From the NCBI GenBank assembly GCA_903858935.1, contig CAIOKO010000071.1, positions 1 to 36,845 of the forward strand: a stretch of DNA of 36,845 bases, written 5' to 3'. The notes beneath the pieces were generated by a model, which did not search any database, was not told where the DNA came from, and saw nothing but the letters and a program-made list of their open reading frames with translations. Position numbers and translations under genes: made by a program. Numbering within the stretch: position 1 is the first letter of the stretch; every line of letters starts with the position of its first letter. The stretch is from an uncultured Schlesneria sp. GTDB lineage: Bacteria; Planctomycetota; Planctomycetia; Planctomycetales; Planctomycetaceae. Shown here in pieces: positions 17,478 through 27,449 of this stretch.

Positions 17478-19541
17478 ATGGAAATGTTTATGACCGCCGA
17501 TCAAAGTTCCGGTTCCCCGAAACGCGTAGTCCGTCGCCGTACTAAGAAGGTGGATGCGACCGAATCCAGCGAAATGCGAGACACCGGTCTGTCGGATTCC
17601 CAATCGGTAAAGCCGTTGATTGAGGATGTTCTCGACGAAATCGCCGCCGTGCGAAGAGAGTCTGAAGGATATCCTACGGAAAAGGATATGGATTTCGAGG
17701 CCTTAGACGCCGAGCCCGCTCCAAGGCGGACTCGAGCAAGACGGGCCGATTCGGCAACACCCGTTCCGGCGACGGAACGTCCCCGACGCGGTCGTCCTCC
17801 ACGTGCCGCCGCAGCCCCCACTGAGACGGCCAGTACGGATGTCGCTCCTGTTGAACGTGCCGAGCCTGAATCGTTTCCCGCACCTGTTCGTGAACCACGG
17901 GAACCGCGTGAGCGAAGAGAATCCCGCGAACCACGAGATTCGCGCGAGCCAAGAGAACAACGAGAAGTGGCGGACTCATTGGGTGACACCCGCAGCAGTG
18001 ACAACAGGTCCAGCGGCGAAAGCAGCGGATTTGTGACGGACGAGCCAGGAGACGCTTCGGCTGGTCCCGGTTCCTTTCCAACTGGAGCTGAAGGGTATCC
18101 AACCGGTCCGGAAGGTTTTCAGGACGGGGGTCCAAACCGTCGCCGTCGTCGCCGTCGCGGGCGTGGTCGCGGACCTGCCGGGCAAGCGGAAGGTGGCGGT
18201 GGCAACTACAGCGGACCGCCAAATCAGCAACAGCAACAGCGGCCGCCACAGGGTCGTTATAACCAGCCGCAAGGTCAGGGCGGATACGGTCAGCAGCCAG
18301 GTCGTGGTCAGCGTCGACCTCCGCAGGATAATCGGCGCGGCCAATATAATGGTCACTCGAATTCGGGCGGAAACGGTCGGACCTATTCCGAACCGCGCGG
18401 CAATCAGGAACGGGATCGCAGTACTTCAGATGCCGTGACGCTGGTGCAGGGTATTCTTGAGTTGCATCCGAAAGGGTACGGTTTCTTGCGAGACCCCAAG
18501 GCGGGATATATCTCACAGGAAACAGATTCGTTCGTTTCAGGCTCATTGCTGGAAAAATATGGCATTCGTGAAGGGGTGCTGATCACCGGCGAAAGTATCC
18601 CTGGCGGACGTGGGCAGGGGCCTCGACTGAGGTCGATTCAATCGATCGAAGGTCGGCTTCCCGAGCAGTATGCCGAAATCAAGAATTTTGACGCCCTGAC
18701 TCCGATCAATCCTCATGTTCAAATCAAGCTTGAAACGGGTTCGACTCCGATCACGATGCGCGTGATGGATCTGCTCACCCCGATCGGCAAGGGACAGCGA
18801 GCGTTAATCGTGGCACCTCCGCGAACCGGCAAAACGATGCTTTTGCAGGAAATTGCCGATTCGGTGAGTACGAATTATCCGGAAATCTATCTGATCGTGC
18901 TGCTGATCGACGAACGGCCCGAAGAAGTGACGGAAATGCGGCGGCGCGTGAAGGGCGAAGTGGTTGCTTCGTCACTCGATCGCGAAGTCGAAAATCACAT
19001 TCGAGTCAGTCAGCTGGTGTTCGAACGAGCCAAACGGATGGCAGAAGCGGGACGCGATGTCTTCGTTCTGCTCGACAGCATCACTCGAACGGCCCGTGCT
19101 TTCAATAAATGGACGAATACCGGTCGAACGGGAACGGGTGGTCTGGATGTTAAGGCGATGGACCTGCCGAAAAAGATGTTCGGTATGGCTCGTCAGTTCG
19201 ATGAAGGTGGCTCAATGACCGTTGTCGGAACGGCCCTGATCGAAACCGGCAGTCGGATGGACGAAGCGATCTTCCTGGAATTCAAGGGGACGGGCAACAT
19301 GGAAATGGTGCTCAGCCGCGATCTGGCCGAACGACGAATCTGGCCGGCGATCGATATTTCCAAATCAGGAACTCGACGTGAAGAAAAGATCCTGCCTCCT
19401 GAAGTGCTCGAAGGGGTCACGCTGCTGCGTCGCAGTCTGGTGTCATTGAGTCCTGTCGAAGCGATGGAACAGTTGACACGGATTCTGCAAAAGTATCCGA
19501 CCAACGCCGATTTCCTCGCAAAAGTCCGATCGATTCTGTAA
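17478..19541 (+). CDS. rho: Transcription termination factor Rho with long disordered N-terminal region
   Basis: A 687-residue Rho, a hexameric RNA-dependent ATPase that ends transcription; classical Rho is about 420 residues. Residues 1-305 are low complexity: Arg-Glu-Pro repeats (EPREPRERRESREPRD, about 140-165), an Arg run RRRRRRGRGRG (about 220-232), then a Gln/Gly/Asn/Pro-rich tract. No clear Rho_N helical domain is seen. The cold-shock RNA-binding domain follows (about 313-390, GILELHPKGYGFLRDPKAGY). The ATPase core has Walker A APPRTGKT (445-452), LLIDERPEEVTEM, the variant Q-loop region SSLDREVENHIRVSQLV, DSITRTARAFN, GTGGLDVKAMDLPKKMFG and KSGTRREEK. The ATG at 17490 is an alternative start to 17478. 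A long leader and a strong terminator flank the gene, consistent with a single-gene unit. Confidence 0.97.
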   Translation: MEMFMTADQSSGSPKRVVRRRTKKVDATESSEMRDTGLSDSQSVKPLIEDVLDEIAAVRRESEGYPTEKDMDFEALDAEPAPRRTRARRADSATPVPATERPRRGRPPRAAAAPTETASTDVAPVERAEPESFPAPVREPREPRERRESREPRDSREPREQREVADSLGDTRSSDNRSSGESSGFVTDEPGDASAGPGSFPTGAEGYPTGPEGFQDGGPNRRRRRRRGRGRGPAGQAEGGGGNYSGPPNQQQQQRPPQGRYNQPQGQGGYGQQPGRGQRRPPQDNRRGQYNGHSNSGGNGRTYSEPRGNQERDRSTSDAVTLVQGILELHPKGYGFLRDPKAGYISQETDSFVSGSLLEKYGIREGVLITGESIPGGRGQGPRLRSIQSIEGRLPEQYAEIKNFDALTPINPHVQIKLETGSTPITMRVMDLLTPIGKGQRALIVAPPRTGKTMLLQEIADSVSTNYPEIYLIVLLIDERPEEVTEMRRRVKGEVVASSLDREVENHIRVSQLVFERAKRMAEAGRDVFVLLDSITRTARAFNKWTNTGRTGTGGLDVKAMDLPKKMFGMARQFDEGGSMTVVGTALIETGSRMDEAIFLEFKGTGNMEMVLSRDLAERRIWPAIDISKSGTRREEKILPPEVLEGVTLLRRSLVSLSPVEAMEQLTRILQKYPTNADFLAKVRSIL

Positions 19542-19582
19542 GACGCTTTAAGCGTTCTGCATGCGTCTGATGTTCAAGATAG

Positions 19583-19620
19583 AAGCCGGGATTGCGTTCA
19601 TTGCGATCCCGGCTTTTTTG
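19583..19620 (+). terminator. Intrinsic terminator after rho
   Basis: AAGCCGGGAT (19583-19592) pairs perfectly with ATCCCGGCTT (19606-19615) and is followed by a T-run. It lies 42 bases after the rho stop, so rho itself seems to be ended by a factor-independent terminator. Confidence 0.9.
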
Positions 19621-19761
19621 TTGCTGCGGCGTGGGTATTTCGAAACCGAATCAAGCGGTCTCGTCGATTGAGATGGCTTCCTGCTGTTGCGAACATTCCG
19701 ACATCGATATCATTTCGTTGCTTTTCTCCCTGTGTCAAAAAACTCATTGGAGGCGCTCCCA

Positions 19762-21111
19762 GTGTCGAAATTAATTCTTTCTGCTGATGGATTGAACCGT
19801 CGATCGTTATTGAAAACGGCTGCAGCGGCGAGTGTCGCCTTTGCCGCTCCTTCGCTGCTGCGTGGTCAGGATCCGACAAAGGGTGGAAAGCGTTATAAAA
19901 CCGCCTTGATCGGTTGCGGGTGGTGGGGCGGAAATATCGTCCGTGAAGCGATTGCATCAGGCCAATGCGAAATCGTGGCACTCTGTGATGTTGATCTGAA
20001 GCAAGTCGAACGATTGAAGGGTGAGCAAAAGGATCTGACGGCTGATTCTCCGAAAGTTTATCAGGATTTTCGTGAATTGATCGACAAAGAGAAGCCCGAA
20101 ATTGTGATCAATGCTACGCCGGACCACTGGCATCCATTGATCACGATTGCCGCCGTAAAGGCCGGGGCCGACGTCTATGTCGAAAAGCCGGTGGGGCACA
20201 CGATTCTTGAAGGTCGAGCGATGGTCAATGCGGCCCGCGACACGAACCGTATTGTTCAGGTGGGAACTCATCGCCGAGTCTCGCCGCACAATATTTCAGG
20301 GCGTGAATTTATTCAGTCGGGAAGAGCGGGCAAGATTGGCATGGTCCGCGCGTTCGTGCACTACGGTGGCGACAAAGAACAACCAACCAAGAATCAGGAA
20401 CCTCACAAAGAGCTTGACTGGAACATGTGGTGCGGTCCGGCTCCGTTACGTCCTTATTGTCCGATCATTCATCCCAAGGGTTTTCGAAATTTTCTGGACT
20501 ATGCCAACGGGACATTAGGGGACTGGGGTATCCACTGGATGGATCAGATTCTGTGGGTCATGGACGAAAAGGCACCGAAGAAAGTCTTCTCAACCGGAGG
20601 TCGATCGATTCGAGGTCCTGTGGTGAACACCAGCACGGAACAGACGACCGATGCACCGGATCATCAGGTCGCGAGTTTCGAATTCGAGCGGTTTACCGCT
20701 GTTTGGGAACATCGTCAGTTCGCAGGTAACAGTGCCGAAAAAGGTGAAACGGTCGGCTGTTACTTTTACGGGACAAAGGGAACGTTCCATATGGGTTGGC
20801 AGAAGGGCTGGACTTTCTATCCGACGTGGGGTGAGCCAATCCACGAAGATCCTAAACTCGGGATGCCGGATGAACAGAACATCAAGGAATTGTGGGCTGA
20901 CTTCATGAGTTCGGTCAAATCGCGAAAGCTGCCAATCAGCGACATCGAAATTGGCCACCGTTCGACGACGATGAGCTTGCTTGGGATGCTCTCGTTGAAG
21001 CTCGGCCGCAGTCTCGAATGGGACGCAACGAAAGAACTCGTCGTCAACGATGACGGTGCAAATAAGCTTCTCAAGCGAAACTATCGCGGGGAATGGATTT
21101 ATCCAATGTGA
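19762..21111 (+). CDS. Tat-exported Gfo/Idh/MocA family oxidoreductase
   Basis: A protein of about 449 residues. A twin-arginine signal (NRRSLLKTAAAASVAFAAPSLL) precedes an NAD(P)-binding Rossmann domain with GCGWWGGNIV and ALCDVD, then the family signature DHWHP...DVYVEKPVGHT. The C-terminal substrate domain contains WCGPAP, GDWGIHWMDQILWVMDE and a late GHRSTTMSLLGMLSLKLGR segment. Enzymes of this family oxidise or rearrange sugars and inositols; periplasmic members are expanded in planctomycetes. The frame is open from 19687, but a GTG at 19762 has GGAGG 8 bases upstream and starts right before the Tat signal, so I use it. It is followed by repeats and then by the PSCyt1/DUF1501 pair on the same strand. 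Confidence 0.95.
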   Translation: MSKLILSADGLNRRSLLKTAAAASVAFAAPSLLRGQDPTKGGKRYKTALIGCGWWGGNIVREAIASGQCEIVALCDVDLKQVERLKGEQKDLTADSPKVYQDFRELIDKEKPEIVINATPDHWHPLITIAAVKAGADVYVEKPVGHTILEGRAMVNAARDTNRIVQVGTHRRVSPHNISGREFIQSGRAGKIGMVRAFVHYGGDKEQPTKNQEPHKELDWNMWCGPAPLRPYCPIIHPKGFRNFLDYANGTLGDWGIHWMDQILWVMDEKAPKKVFSTGGRSIRGPVVNTSTEQTTDAPDHQVASFEFERFTAVWEHRQFAGNSAEKGETVGCYFYGTKGTFHMGWQKGWTFYPTWGEPIHEDPKLGMPDEQNIKELWADFMSSVKSRKLPISDIEIGHRSTTMSLLGMLSLKLGRSLEWDATKELVVNDDGANKLLKRNYRGEWIYPM

Positions 21112-21347
21112 GATTTTCTGAGATGAGATGAACGCAAGTAAAAGACAGAAAGCAAAGACTGGAACACTAATTGGCACTAATTTACGCTAATAAGAAAGAT
21201 AGGATCTGATTCGGTTTGGAATCGACGTGTATTTGAATTTATGAGTGTCGATTAGCGGAGATTCGTGTTCCAAAAGTCTTTTTCTTTCTTAGTTTGAATC
21301 ACGAGGATGTTCGCGGACGCTTGCCTGAATAAATTGCGGATGTATTT
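21112..21347. repeat. Intergenic region with inverted ACTAAT-type repeats
   Basis: Copy 2 of the 10-bp-period repeat is at 21161-21194 (plus) and copy 3 is at 21249-21271 (minus, reading GGAACACGAATCTCCGCTAA on the other strand). The two face each other, with purine-rich flanks (AAAGACAGAAAG and its partner CTTTTTCTTTCTT) that extend the possible pairing. No gene is supported. Confidence 0.7.
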
Positions 21348-24300
21348 ATGAGATGGAAATGGCTCGTCTTCTGCTGGATTGGATTGGTTTCACCGATCTT
21401 GGCGGATGAGCCTGTTGATTATTTGCGTCGTATCAAGCCGGTGTTGCAGGCAAGGTGCTATGCCTGCCACGGTGTCTTAAAACAGGAAGCGGGACTTCGA
21501 CTGGATACGGCAGCGCTGGCCCTTAGGGGTGGCGATGCGGGAGCTGTGATCAAGCCGGGTGATATCGATGCCAGCTCGATCTTGCGGCGAGTATCGTCGG
21601 CGGATGAAGCTGAAAGAATGCCGCCGGAAGGTGAGCCACTCAAGGCGGAATCAATCGATGCGTTGCGCGGCTGGATTGCCTCAGGAGCTGCCGCTCCAGC
21701 GGACGAATTACCGGAGCGTGATCCCCGTGATCACTGGTCGTTTAAGTCGCCGGTTCGACCTCAGGTCCCTGCCGTCGATTGGGGTTCGTTGCCGGGAGAG
21801 GCGGTTGGTGGTTCGCCGAGACTGCTTGACCCAGGGTGGTCAGGCAATGGCAAGTGCAAAAATCCAATCGATTCGTTTATTGCTGCGACTCATCAGAAAA
21901 TCGGGCTTCGGCCGCAGCCTGTGGTCGATAAGCGTATCTGGTTACGTCGAGTCTATTTGGATTTAATTGGATTGCCTCCGACGCAGGAAGAAATCAAATC
22001 GTTTCTTGCTGATGATTCTGTTGAGGCGATCGATCGCGTCGTGACTCGTTTGCTCGACAGTCCGCATTATGGTGAGCGATGGGGACGTCACTGGATGGAT
22101 ATCTGGCGCTATAGCGACTGGTGGGGCTTGGGTGCCGATGCCCGCAATTCGCAGAAACATATCTGGCATTGGCGCGACTGGATTGTCGAGTCATTGAATT
22201 CCGATAAGGGATACGACCAGATGTTGCGCGAGATGCTCGCGGCAGATGAACTTTATTCTGACGATCTCGACAAGCTACGGGCAGGTGGGTTTCTTTCCAG
22301 GCAGTATTTTAAATTCAATCGGACAAGCTGGCTGGATGAAACGATTGAGCATACGGCCAAGGCGATGCTCGGCCTGACTTTCAATTGTGCGAAATGTCAC
22401 GACCACAAGTACGACCCGCTTTCGCAAGCCGATTACTATCGATTTCGAGCGGTTTTCGAGCCGTACCAGATTCGGCTCGACTCGGTTGGCGGTCAAATTG
22501 ATTTCGAAAAGGACGGAATTCCTCGGCCGTTTGACTGTAGTCTGGATATCAAGACTTATGTCCACGTTCGAGGCGATGATCGGAATCCAGACACCAGTCG
22601 GATCATGGAACCGGCGTTCCCGGCTTTTCTTTCTGACGTTCCGCCGAAGATCGAGACCGTATCGTTGCCACCTGTCGCTATTCATCCGGGACTGCGTTCC
22701 GAGGTCGTTGAAGCGTATCTCAGACAGGCGGAGCAAAAGATCACGGAGAAACGTGCGGAACTGGAAGCGGCCCAAAAGCAGTTGGCTGAAGCGGAACGAT
22801 TGGAGCTTCTGGCTGCTTCGATGTCACCCGAGGAAAAGCTGGCTAATTCCGGTGAAACAATTGTTAAAGACGATTTTTCGGCAGCGAAACCAGATCTGTG
22901 GGAAATGCTCGATGGCGAATGGAAATATGCTGATGGCAAGCTGAGTCAGTCAAATGACGGTTCCGTTCGAGGAGTCTTGAAATTAAAGCAGCTTCCTCCA
23001 CTCGACTTTGAGGCAAAGTTCAAATTCATCCCAACAGGTGGTCAGGTCTGGAAGTCGGTTGGAATCACCTTTGATGGAACGGACTCAAACGAATTACTGG
23101 CCTATCTCAGTGCTTACGCTCAAGGTCCAAAAGTTCAGTTCGCTTATAAAAAAGGTGACTATGTTTATCCTGGTGAGGCGGCCAAGGCTCGTCCAGTACT
23201 TTTGGGAACGACCTATGAATTATTGCTTCGAGTTCGAGGGACGCTGATCAACATTTCGGTCAATGGCGAACATTCGATTGCCTATCGGTTGCCACTGTCT
23301 CGGCAACGAGGTCCATTACAACTGATCACGTTCGATGCCAAGGCCGAATTTCATTCATTTGAATTGAAGTCGCTTGCCGCCTCAACGGTTTTAGTTGAAG
23401 CCACGACAGGGAATCGCCCCGTTGATTCGTTGCTACCTGTCGACCAGTCAAAGCTCGCGATCGTAATCGCCGAGAAATCGCTCGCCTGGGCAATGAAACA
23501 GCCTGACGCGATTCGGGCTCGCGCGAAGGCGGATCAGGCTCGTTTTCAACAACCACCGTCGGAACAGGCAATGGAATTTGCCCGAACTGCCGCTCGGTCG
23601 GAGCGAATCGTGAGCGCAGCGAAGGCTGAAGAGGATGTCGCTCGGGCGGAGCTGGATGTGGTTCGGGCAGCGATGGATAAAAAGGCTGAACTGGAAGCGA
23701 AGCTGGTTGCAGCTCGTACGGTCCTGGAAAATGCTCTCAAGGCGATCGACGAACCGAGCGAATTCTTTAGCTCGTTACGAGGGGCCTCAAAGGCGTTGGA
23801 GTCGAACCTGGAAACGGAAGATTCACGACTGAAGCCCTTTCCAGCGACAAGTACCGGTCGACGGTCTACTCTCGCAAAGTGGATTACCGATCCCCGAAAT
23901 CCGCTGACGGCACGCGTCGCTGTGAATCATATCTGGTCGCGTCATTTTGGTCGGCCTCTCGTTCCAACCGTTTTTGATTTTGGTCGAAAAGGGGCCGCGC
24001 CGACTCACCCGGAGTTACTTGATTGGCTGGCGATGGAATTGATGGAGGATGGTGGGGGCGATTCCCATTCCGCAGATTCGGAGACGGCGGCCTCCCGCCG
24101 CAGGGGCACAGGATGGAGCATGAAGCATCTCCACCGCCTGATTGTTACTTCGAACGCATATCGCATGACTTCATCGAGTATCGGCGCCGCAAGCGAAAAC
24201 TTTTCTAAGGACCAGGACAACCGATTCTTATGGCGGATGAACCCCATTCGAATGGAATCGCAAATTGTACGTGATTCATTATTGTCGCTGGCGGGGGAAT

Positions 24301-24758
24301 TGGACCTGACCATGGGAGGTCCATCGATTCCGATCAGTAATGAAGCCTCACATCGTCGCAGTCTTTACTTTGTACACTCGAACATTGAGCACCAGAAGTT
24401 TCTGTCGATGTTTGATGATGCCAGCGTATTGGACTGTTATCGTCGAGCCGAAAGTATCGTTCCTCAACAGGCACTTGCACTCGAAAACAGTCCTTTAGCA
24501 ACTGACATGTCGCGCCAGATCACTGAGAAGATTTTGATCGTAAATCAGGGCATCAGTAATGCGGAATTCATTCGCCAGGCGTTTCTGACGGTGCTTTGTG
24601 TCGAACCGACAGAGTCTGAGCGACAAGTGGTCGCCGACGCAATGGCCGCTTTAACGGCCGTTTCTAAACTGGGTAATGATCGCGAGCGGGAATTTCATGC
24701 AAGGATCAAAGTGGTCCAGGCATTGATCAACCACAACGATTTTGTGACAGTCCGATAG
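21348..24758 (+). CDS. PSCyt1-DUF1549-concanavalin-like-DUF1553 exported protein
   Basis: A 1136-residue planctomycete protein. The signal peptide ends near residue 20. The PSCyt1 domain carries CxxCH (C37-Y-A-C40-H41) and the usual RMPPEGEPL segment. DUF1549 spans about 180-385 and has a second CxxCH ([11 protein letters not shown] near 347). An inserted lectin/concanavalin-like beta domain follows (about 505-680, [20 protein letters not shown] and [20 protein letters not shown]), flanked by Ala/Glu-rich coiled coils (about 460-500 and 700-790). DUF1553 spans about 840-1110 ([27 protein letters not shown]). Residues about 897-920 are a repeat-derived insert. The lectin-like part suggests binding of a polysaccharide while the heme domains act in electron transfer; this is inference. 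The DUF1501 gene follows 32 bases downstream. Confidence 0.93.
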   Translation: MRWKWLVFCWIGLVSPILADEPVDYLRRIKPVLQARCYACHGVLKQEAGLRLDTAALALRGGDAGAVIKPGDIDASSILRRVSSADEAERMPPEGEPLKAESIDALRGWIASGAAAPADELPERDPRDHWSFKSPVRPQVPAVDWGSLPGEAVGGSPRLLDPGWSGNGKCKNPIDSFIAATHQKIGLRPQPVVDKRIWLRRVYLDLIGLPPTQEEIKSFLADDSVEAIDRVVTRLLDSPHYGERWGRHWMDIWRYSDWWGLGADARNSQKHIWHWRDWIVESLNSDKGYDQMLREMLAADELYSDDLDKLRAGGFLSRQYFKFNRTSWLDETIEHTAKAMLGLTFNCAKCHDHKYDPLSQADYYRFRAVFEPYQIRLDSVGGQIDFEKDGIPRPFDCSLDIKTYVHVRGDDRNPDTSRIMEPAFPAFLSDVPPKIETVSLPPVAIHPGLRSEVVEAYLRQAEQKITEKRAELEAAQKQLAEAERLELLAASMSPEEKLANSGETIVKDDFSAAKPDLWEMLDGEWKYADGKLSQSNDGSVRGVLKLKQLPPLDFEAKFKFIPTGGQVWKSVGITFDGTDSNELLAYLSAYAQGPKVQFAYKKGDYVYPGEAAKARPVLLGTTYELLLRVRGTLINISVNGEHSIAYRLPLSRQRGPLQLITFDAKAEFHSFELKSLAASTVLVEATTGNRPVDSLLPVDQSKLAIVIAEKSLAWAMKQPDAIRARAKADQARFQQPPSEQAMEFARTAARSERIVSAAKAEEDVARAELDVVRAAMDKKAELEAKLVAARTVLENALKAIDEPSEFFSSLRGASKALESNLETEDSRLKPFPATSTGRRSTLAKWITDPRNPLTARVAVNHIWSRHFGRPLVPTVFDFGRKGAAPTHPELLDWLAMELMEDGGGDSHSADSETAASRRRGTGWSMKHLHRLIVTSNAYRMTSSSIGAASENFSKDQDNRFLWRMNPIRMESQIVRDSLLSLAGELDLTMGGPSIPISNEASHRRSLYFVHSNIEHQKFLSMFDDASVLDCYRRAESIVPQQALALENSPLATDMSRQITEKILIVNQGISNAEFIRQAFLTVLCVEPTESERQVVADAMAALTAVSKLGNDREREFHARIKVVQALINHNDFVTVR
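24041..24116. repeat. In-frame palindromic repeat insert inside DUF1553 gene
   Basis: CGGCGG-CCTC-CCGCCG (24085-24100) is a perfect hairpin. It is followed by CAGGGGCA, which resembles the GCAGGGGCAG of the hairpin at 404-424. The segment adds about 22 Ser/Asp/Gly/Arg residues between LAMELMED and [10 protein letters not shown], two segments normally nearly adjacent in DUF1553 proteins. The frame is kept. Confidence 0.6.
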
Positions 24759-24790
24759 CGTTTTCCCGTCAATCGAATTGGGAGAGAAGA

Positions 24791-26296
24791 TTGAAGTACA
24801 AATCATCTGAATCTCGGGAATTCTCTTCAATCGCTGGAGATTGTTGTCGGTCTCATGGTGTCCATCGACGTGCCTTCCTGTCGGACATGGGCATGGGTTT
24901 TACCGGTTTAGCGCTGGGTGCGATGCTGAGCCGGGATGGGGTTGCTCGAGCGGAATCTCCTGTCGTCTGGCAGCCGCCGACCGGTGATCCACACTTTTCT
25001 CCAAAAGCGAAGAGTGTGATCTGGTTATTCATGAATGGCGGCATGTCGCAGGCCGAGAGTTTTGATCCTAAGCCCGAGCTTACCAAGTATGCCGGGATGT
25101 CGATCAACGAGACCCCGTATAAGGATGTGCAGAACCCCGACAAACTGAAGCTGGCTCGGGTGACTGTCGTGAATGACGCTAACGGGCAACAGCGGAATAA
25201 GCTTTATCCGTTGCAGGTTGGCTTTCGAAAATATGGTCAAAGTGGCATCGAATTAAGCGACTGGGTGCCTGAGGTGGGTGCCTGCGTGGATGATATTGCG
25301 GTCATCCGATCGATGTACACGACCGACGATAATCATGGGGCGCAGACACAGTTTCATTCGGGCCGTCACATGCTCGACGGAGAATATCCAACGCTGGGGG
25401 CCTGGGTTCACTATGGCCTGGGGTCGCTCAATGACAATTTGCCGCAGTTCATTTCGATGGGGAAACGGGAATACTGGAATGCCAAGGACGGTCACTATCT
25501 GGGACCGGCTCACGACGCAATCCCCATTCGGGTCGATCCCTCGAATCCGCTGGATTTTGGTAAACCTGCCGGCGGACAAAGTCTCGATGAACAAAAGATT
25601 GGATTTGATCTTGTCGGGAAGTTGAATCGACTGAAGGGGATTGAATATCCAGATGATCCCGCACTAAACGCCCGGATCAAAGCATATGAATTGGCGTTTC
25701 GGATGCAGACGTCAGTACCGGACATCATGAACCTGAATGCGGAGACAAAGGAGACGCAGCAACTTTATGGCCTCGACGATCCCGCGACCCGAGATTTTGG
25801 AATGCAGATGCTGGCGACGCGTCGGTTTGTTGAACAGGGAGTTCGCTTTATTCAAGTTCAGCATGGAGCGGGTGGGGCAGGAGCCTGGGATGCTCATTCG
25901 GCGTTGAAAGCGAATCATTCAGGGAATTTTAAAGCGGTCGATAAACCCGTTGCCGGCCTATTAAAAGACCTCAAGCAGCGCGGGTTGCTCGATTCAACGA
26001 TTGTGGTGTTCGCCAGCGAATTCGGCAGGACACCAGGTACACAGGGGGCAGATGGTCGAGATCATCACATCTATGGATTTTCGGTCTGGATGGCGGGAGG
26101 CGGAATTAAGGGTGGTCTGGTCCATGGAGCGACTGACGAGATTGGTTTCCACGCCGTTGAACACCGTCATTACGTGACAGATATTCATGCCACAATCCTG
26201 CAGCAGTTAGGACTCGACTCAAGGCAGCTCGAAGTCCCAGGCCGAAAGCGACTGGACATCGATCACGGCAAGCCGATACTCGAGATTCTGAGCTGA
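24791..26296 (+). CDS. Tat-exported DUF1501 family protein
   Basis: A 501-residue DUF1501 protein. The twin-arginine signal is [20 protein letters not shown] (R26-R27). Family motifs are [82 protein letters not shown] and GATDEIG. Translation seems to begin at a TTG with GGAG 6 bases before it; no suitable ATG lies nearby in frame. It follows the PSCyt1/DUF1553 gene by 32 bases and almost certainly shares its transcript. It differs clearly in sequence from the DUF1501 gene at 462-1925, so the two clusters are not a recent duplication. Confidence 0.94.
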   Translation: MKYKSSESREFSSIAGDCCRSHGVHRRAFLSDMGMGFTGLALGAMLSRDGVARAESPVVWQPPTGDPHFSPKAKSVIWLFMNGGMSQAESFDPKPELTKYAGMSINETPYKDVQNPDKLKLARVTVVNDANGQQRNKLYPLQVGFRKYGQSGIELSDWVPEVGACVDDIAVIRSMYTTDDNHGAQTQFHSGRHMLDGEYPTLGAWVHYGLGSLNDNLPQFISMGKREYWNAKDGHYLGPAHDAIPIRVDPSNPLDFGKPAGGQSLDEQKIGFDLVGKLNRLKGIEYPDDPALNARIKAYELAFRMQTSVPDIMNLNAETKETQQLYGLDDPATRDFGMQMLATRRFVEQGVRFIQVQHGAGGAGAWDAHSALKANHSGNFKAVDKPVAGLLKDLKQRGLLDSTIVVFASEFGRTPGTQGADGRDHHIYGFSVWMAGGGIKGGLVHGATDEIGFHAVEHRHYVTDIHATILQQLGLDSRQLEVPGRKRLDIDHGKPILEILS

Positions 26297-26468
26297 AACC
26301 GTTCGAAACGCATCGACTTTCGCCATTTGTCACTGCTGTAATCGTTACGACTGTTACGGTCGCAGGTGATCGGAAAACTTTCGTCAACCAATAAAGTCTT
26401 CGCTGATTGCGCGGCTTATCTCTGGACGATTAAGACCAGAGTGCCCAAAAAGAACGCGGAGAATGGCG

Positions 26469-27449
26469 ATGTTGTATGACCTGCTGGTCATTGGTGACGA
26501 ACGTGAAGGTGTTGCGAGAGCAATTGCTGCTGCCCAGTTGGGGCGTCGCGTCGCTGTCATCAGTGATCCAGAAACGGCACCTTCGCTCGCATTGCTCATG
26601 CAGTCAGTGGAAAATCTGACGATGAATTGGCGGGCTGTCACAAAGCACGAAGATTCCTTGCGTGCGCGTCGGGCTGGCGTGAGACCTGCTCGGCTAAAGC
26701 TGTCGCGAGCTTCGACGATGGCCGTATGGCGAACCGAGGTTGCGCGGCTCAGGCGATACCAGGAGGCTGCGGATCTTTCGTTATTCGACTCACTGGCGAT
26801 TGATCGAATTTCGGGTAATGCCCGATTTGTTTCTGAGACGTCGGTCAAAGTCATCAGCGACAGTAAAGAGGAAGATGTTTCGGGAGCGGAAATTGTTATC
26901 GCTTGTGGGACAAGGTCTCGACAGCCGGCGTCGTTTCATTGTGATGGGAAGCACGTTCTTGTTGCCGAATCGCTACTGGGACTGGCATCCATTCCGCGGT
27001 CGACAATCGTTGTTGGAGCGGGTGAAACTGGATTTGCTGCCGCGACCCTGTTGGCCAGGCTAGGGGCGGAAGTTACGGTCATTGATGACCACGTCAGTCT
27101 ATTTGAGATCTGCCGGATGTTCGGCGATTCCTTCGATGTCATCCAAGAATTGCAGATCGCTTTCAGGCTTGGAGAAGAGGCGATTGGAGTCGAGCAGCGA
27201 TCCGGGAATCAGACGATCGTTCGACTCGCCAGCGGGCGTGAGATGGCCGCTGACGTCGTTGTCGCGTGTCTGGGTCGCGACGGGAAGACGGATGGACTGA
27301 ATCTCGTATCAGCGGGAGTCGGATTAGATGAGCGGAGCCGCATCTGGTGCGATGTGACCGGAACGACGTGGTCACCTCGAATTAAGGCGGTCGGCAGCGT
27401 CGTTGGCTTTTCCGAGAACGCTGAAAAGTTGCCCGTTTTTGCAAATTGA
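26469..27449 (+). CDS. Shortened SthA/Lpd-like pyridine nucleotide flavoprotein
   Basis: About 326 residues related to the pyridine nucleotide-disulfide oxidoreductase family, closest in feel to soluble transhydrogenase SthA (about 465 residues). The first Rossmann fold reads DLLVIGDEREGVARAIAAAQLGRRVAVI, with GDEREG in place of GxGxxG. The second is well kept (STIVVGAGETGFAAATLLAR). ACGTRSRQP and ESLLGLASIPRS match the family's ATGSRP and SILGL-IPRS blocks. The dimerisation domain and the redox CxxxxC are absent, and the usual GD of the FAD-binding end is replaced (AVGSVVGF). It may be a diverged non-enzymatic or partial flavoprotein. The ATG at 26469 has GGAGA 6 bases upstream and is preferred over the ATG at 26463, which touches that site. 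Confidence 0.75.
   Translation: MLYDLLVIGDEREGVARAIAAAQLGRRVAVISDPETAPSLALLMQSVENLTMNWRAVTKHEDSLRARRAGVRPARLKLSRASTMAVWRTEVARLRRYQEAADLSLFDSLAIDRISGNARFVSETSVKVISDSKEEDVSGAEIVIACGTRSRQPASFHCDGKHVLVAESLLGLASIPRSTIVVGAGETGFAAATLLARLGAEVTVIDDHVSLFEICRMFGDSFDVIQELQIAFRLGEEAIGVEQRSGNQTIVRLASGREMAADVVVACLGRDGKTDGLNLVSAGVGLDERSRIWCDVTGTTWSPRIKAVGSVVGFSENAEKLPVFAN

Noticed and set aside
17674-18546. Long minus-strand open frame opposite rho
   Set aside because: It is a shadow of the low-complexity Arg/Pro/Glu-rich coding sequence of rho, whose codon bias keeps the opposite frame open.
20590-21177. Minus-strand open frame opposite the Gfo/Idh/MocA gene
   Set aside because: No domain or start signal; the plus-strand protein is unmistakable.
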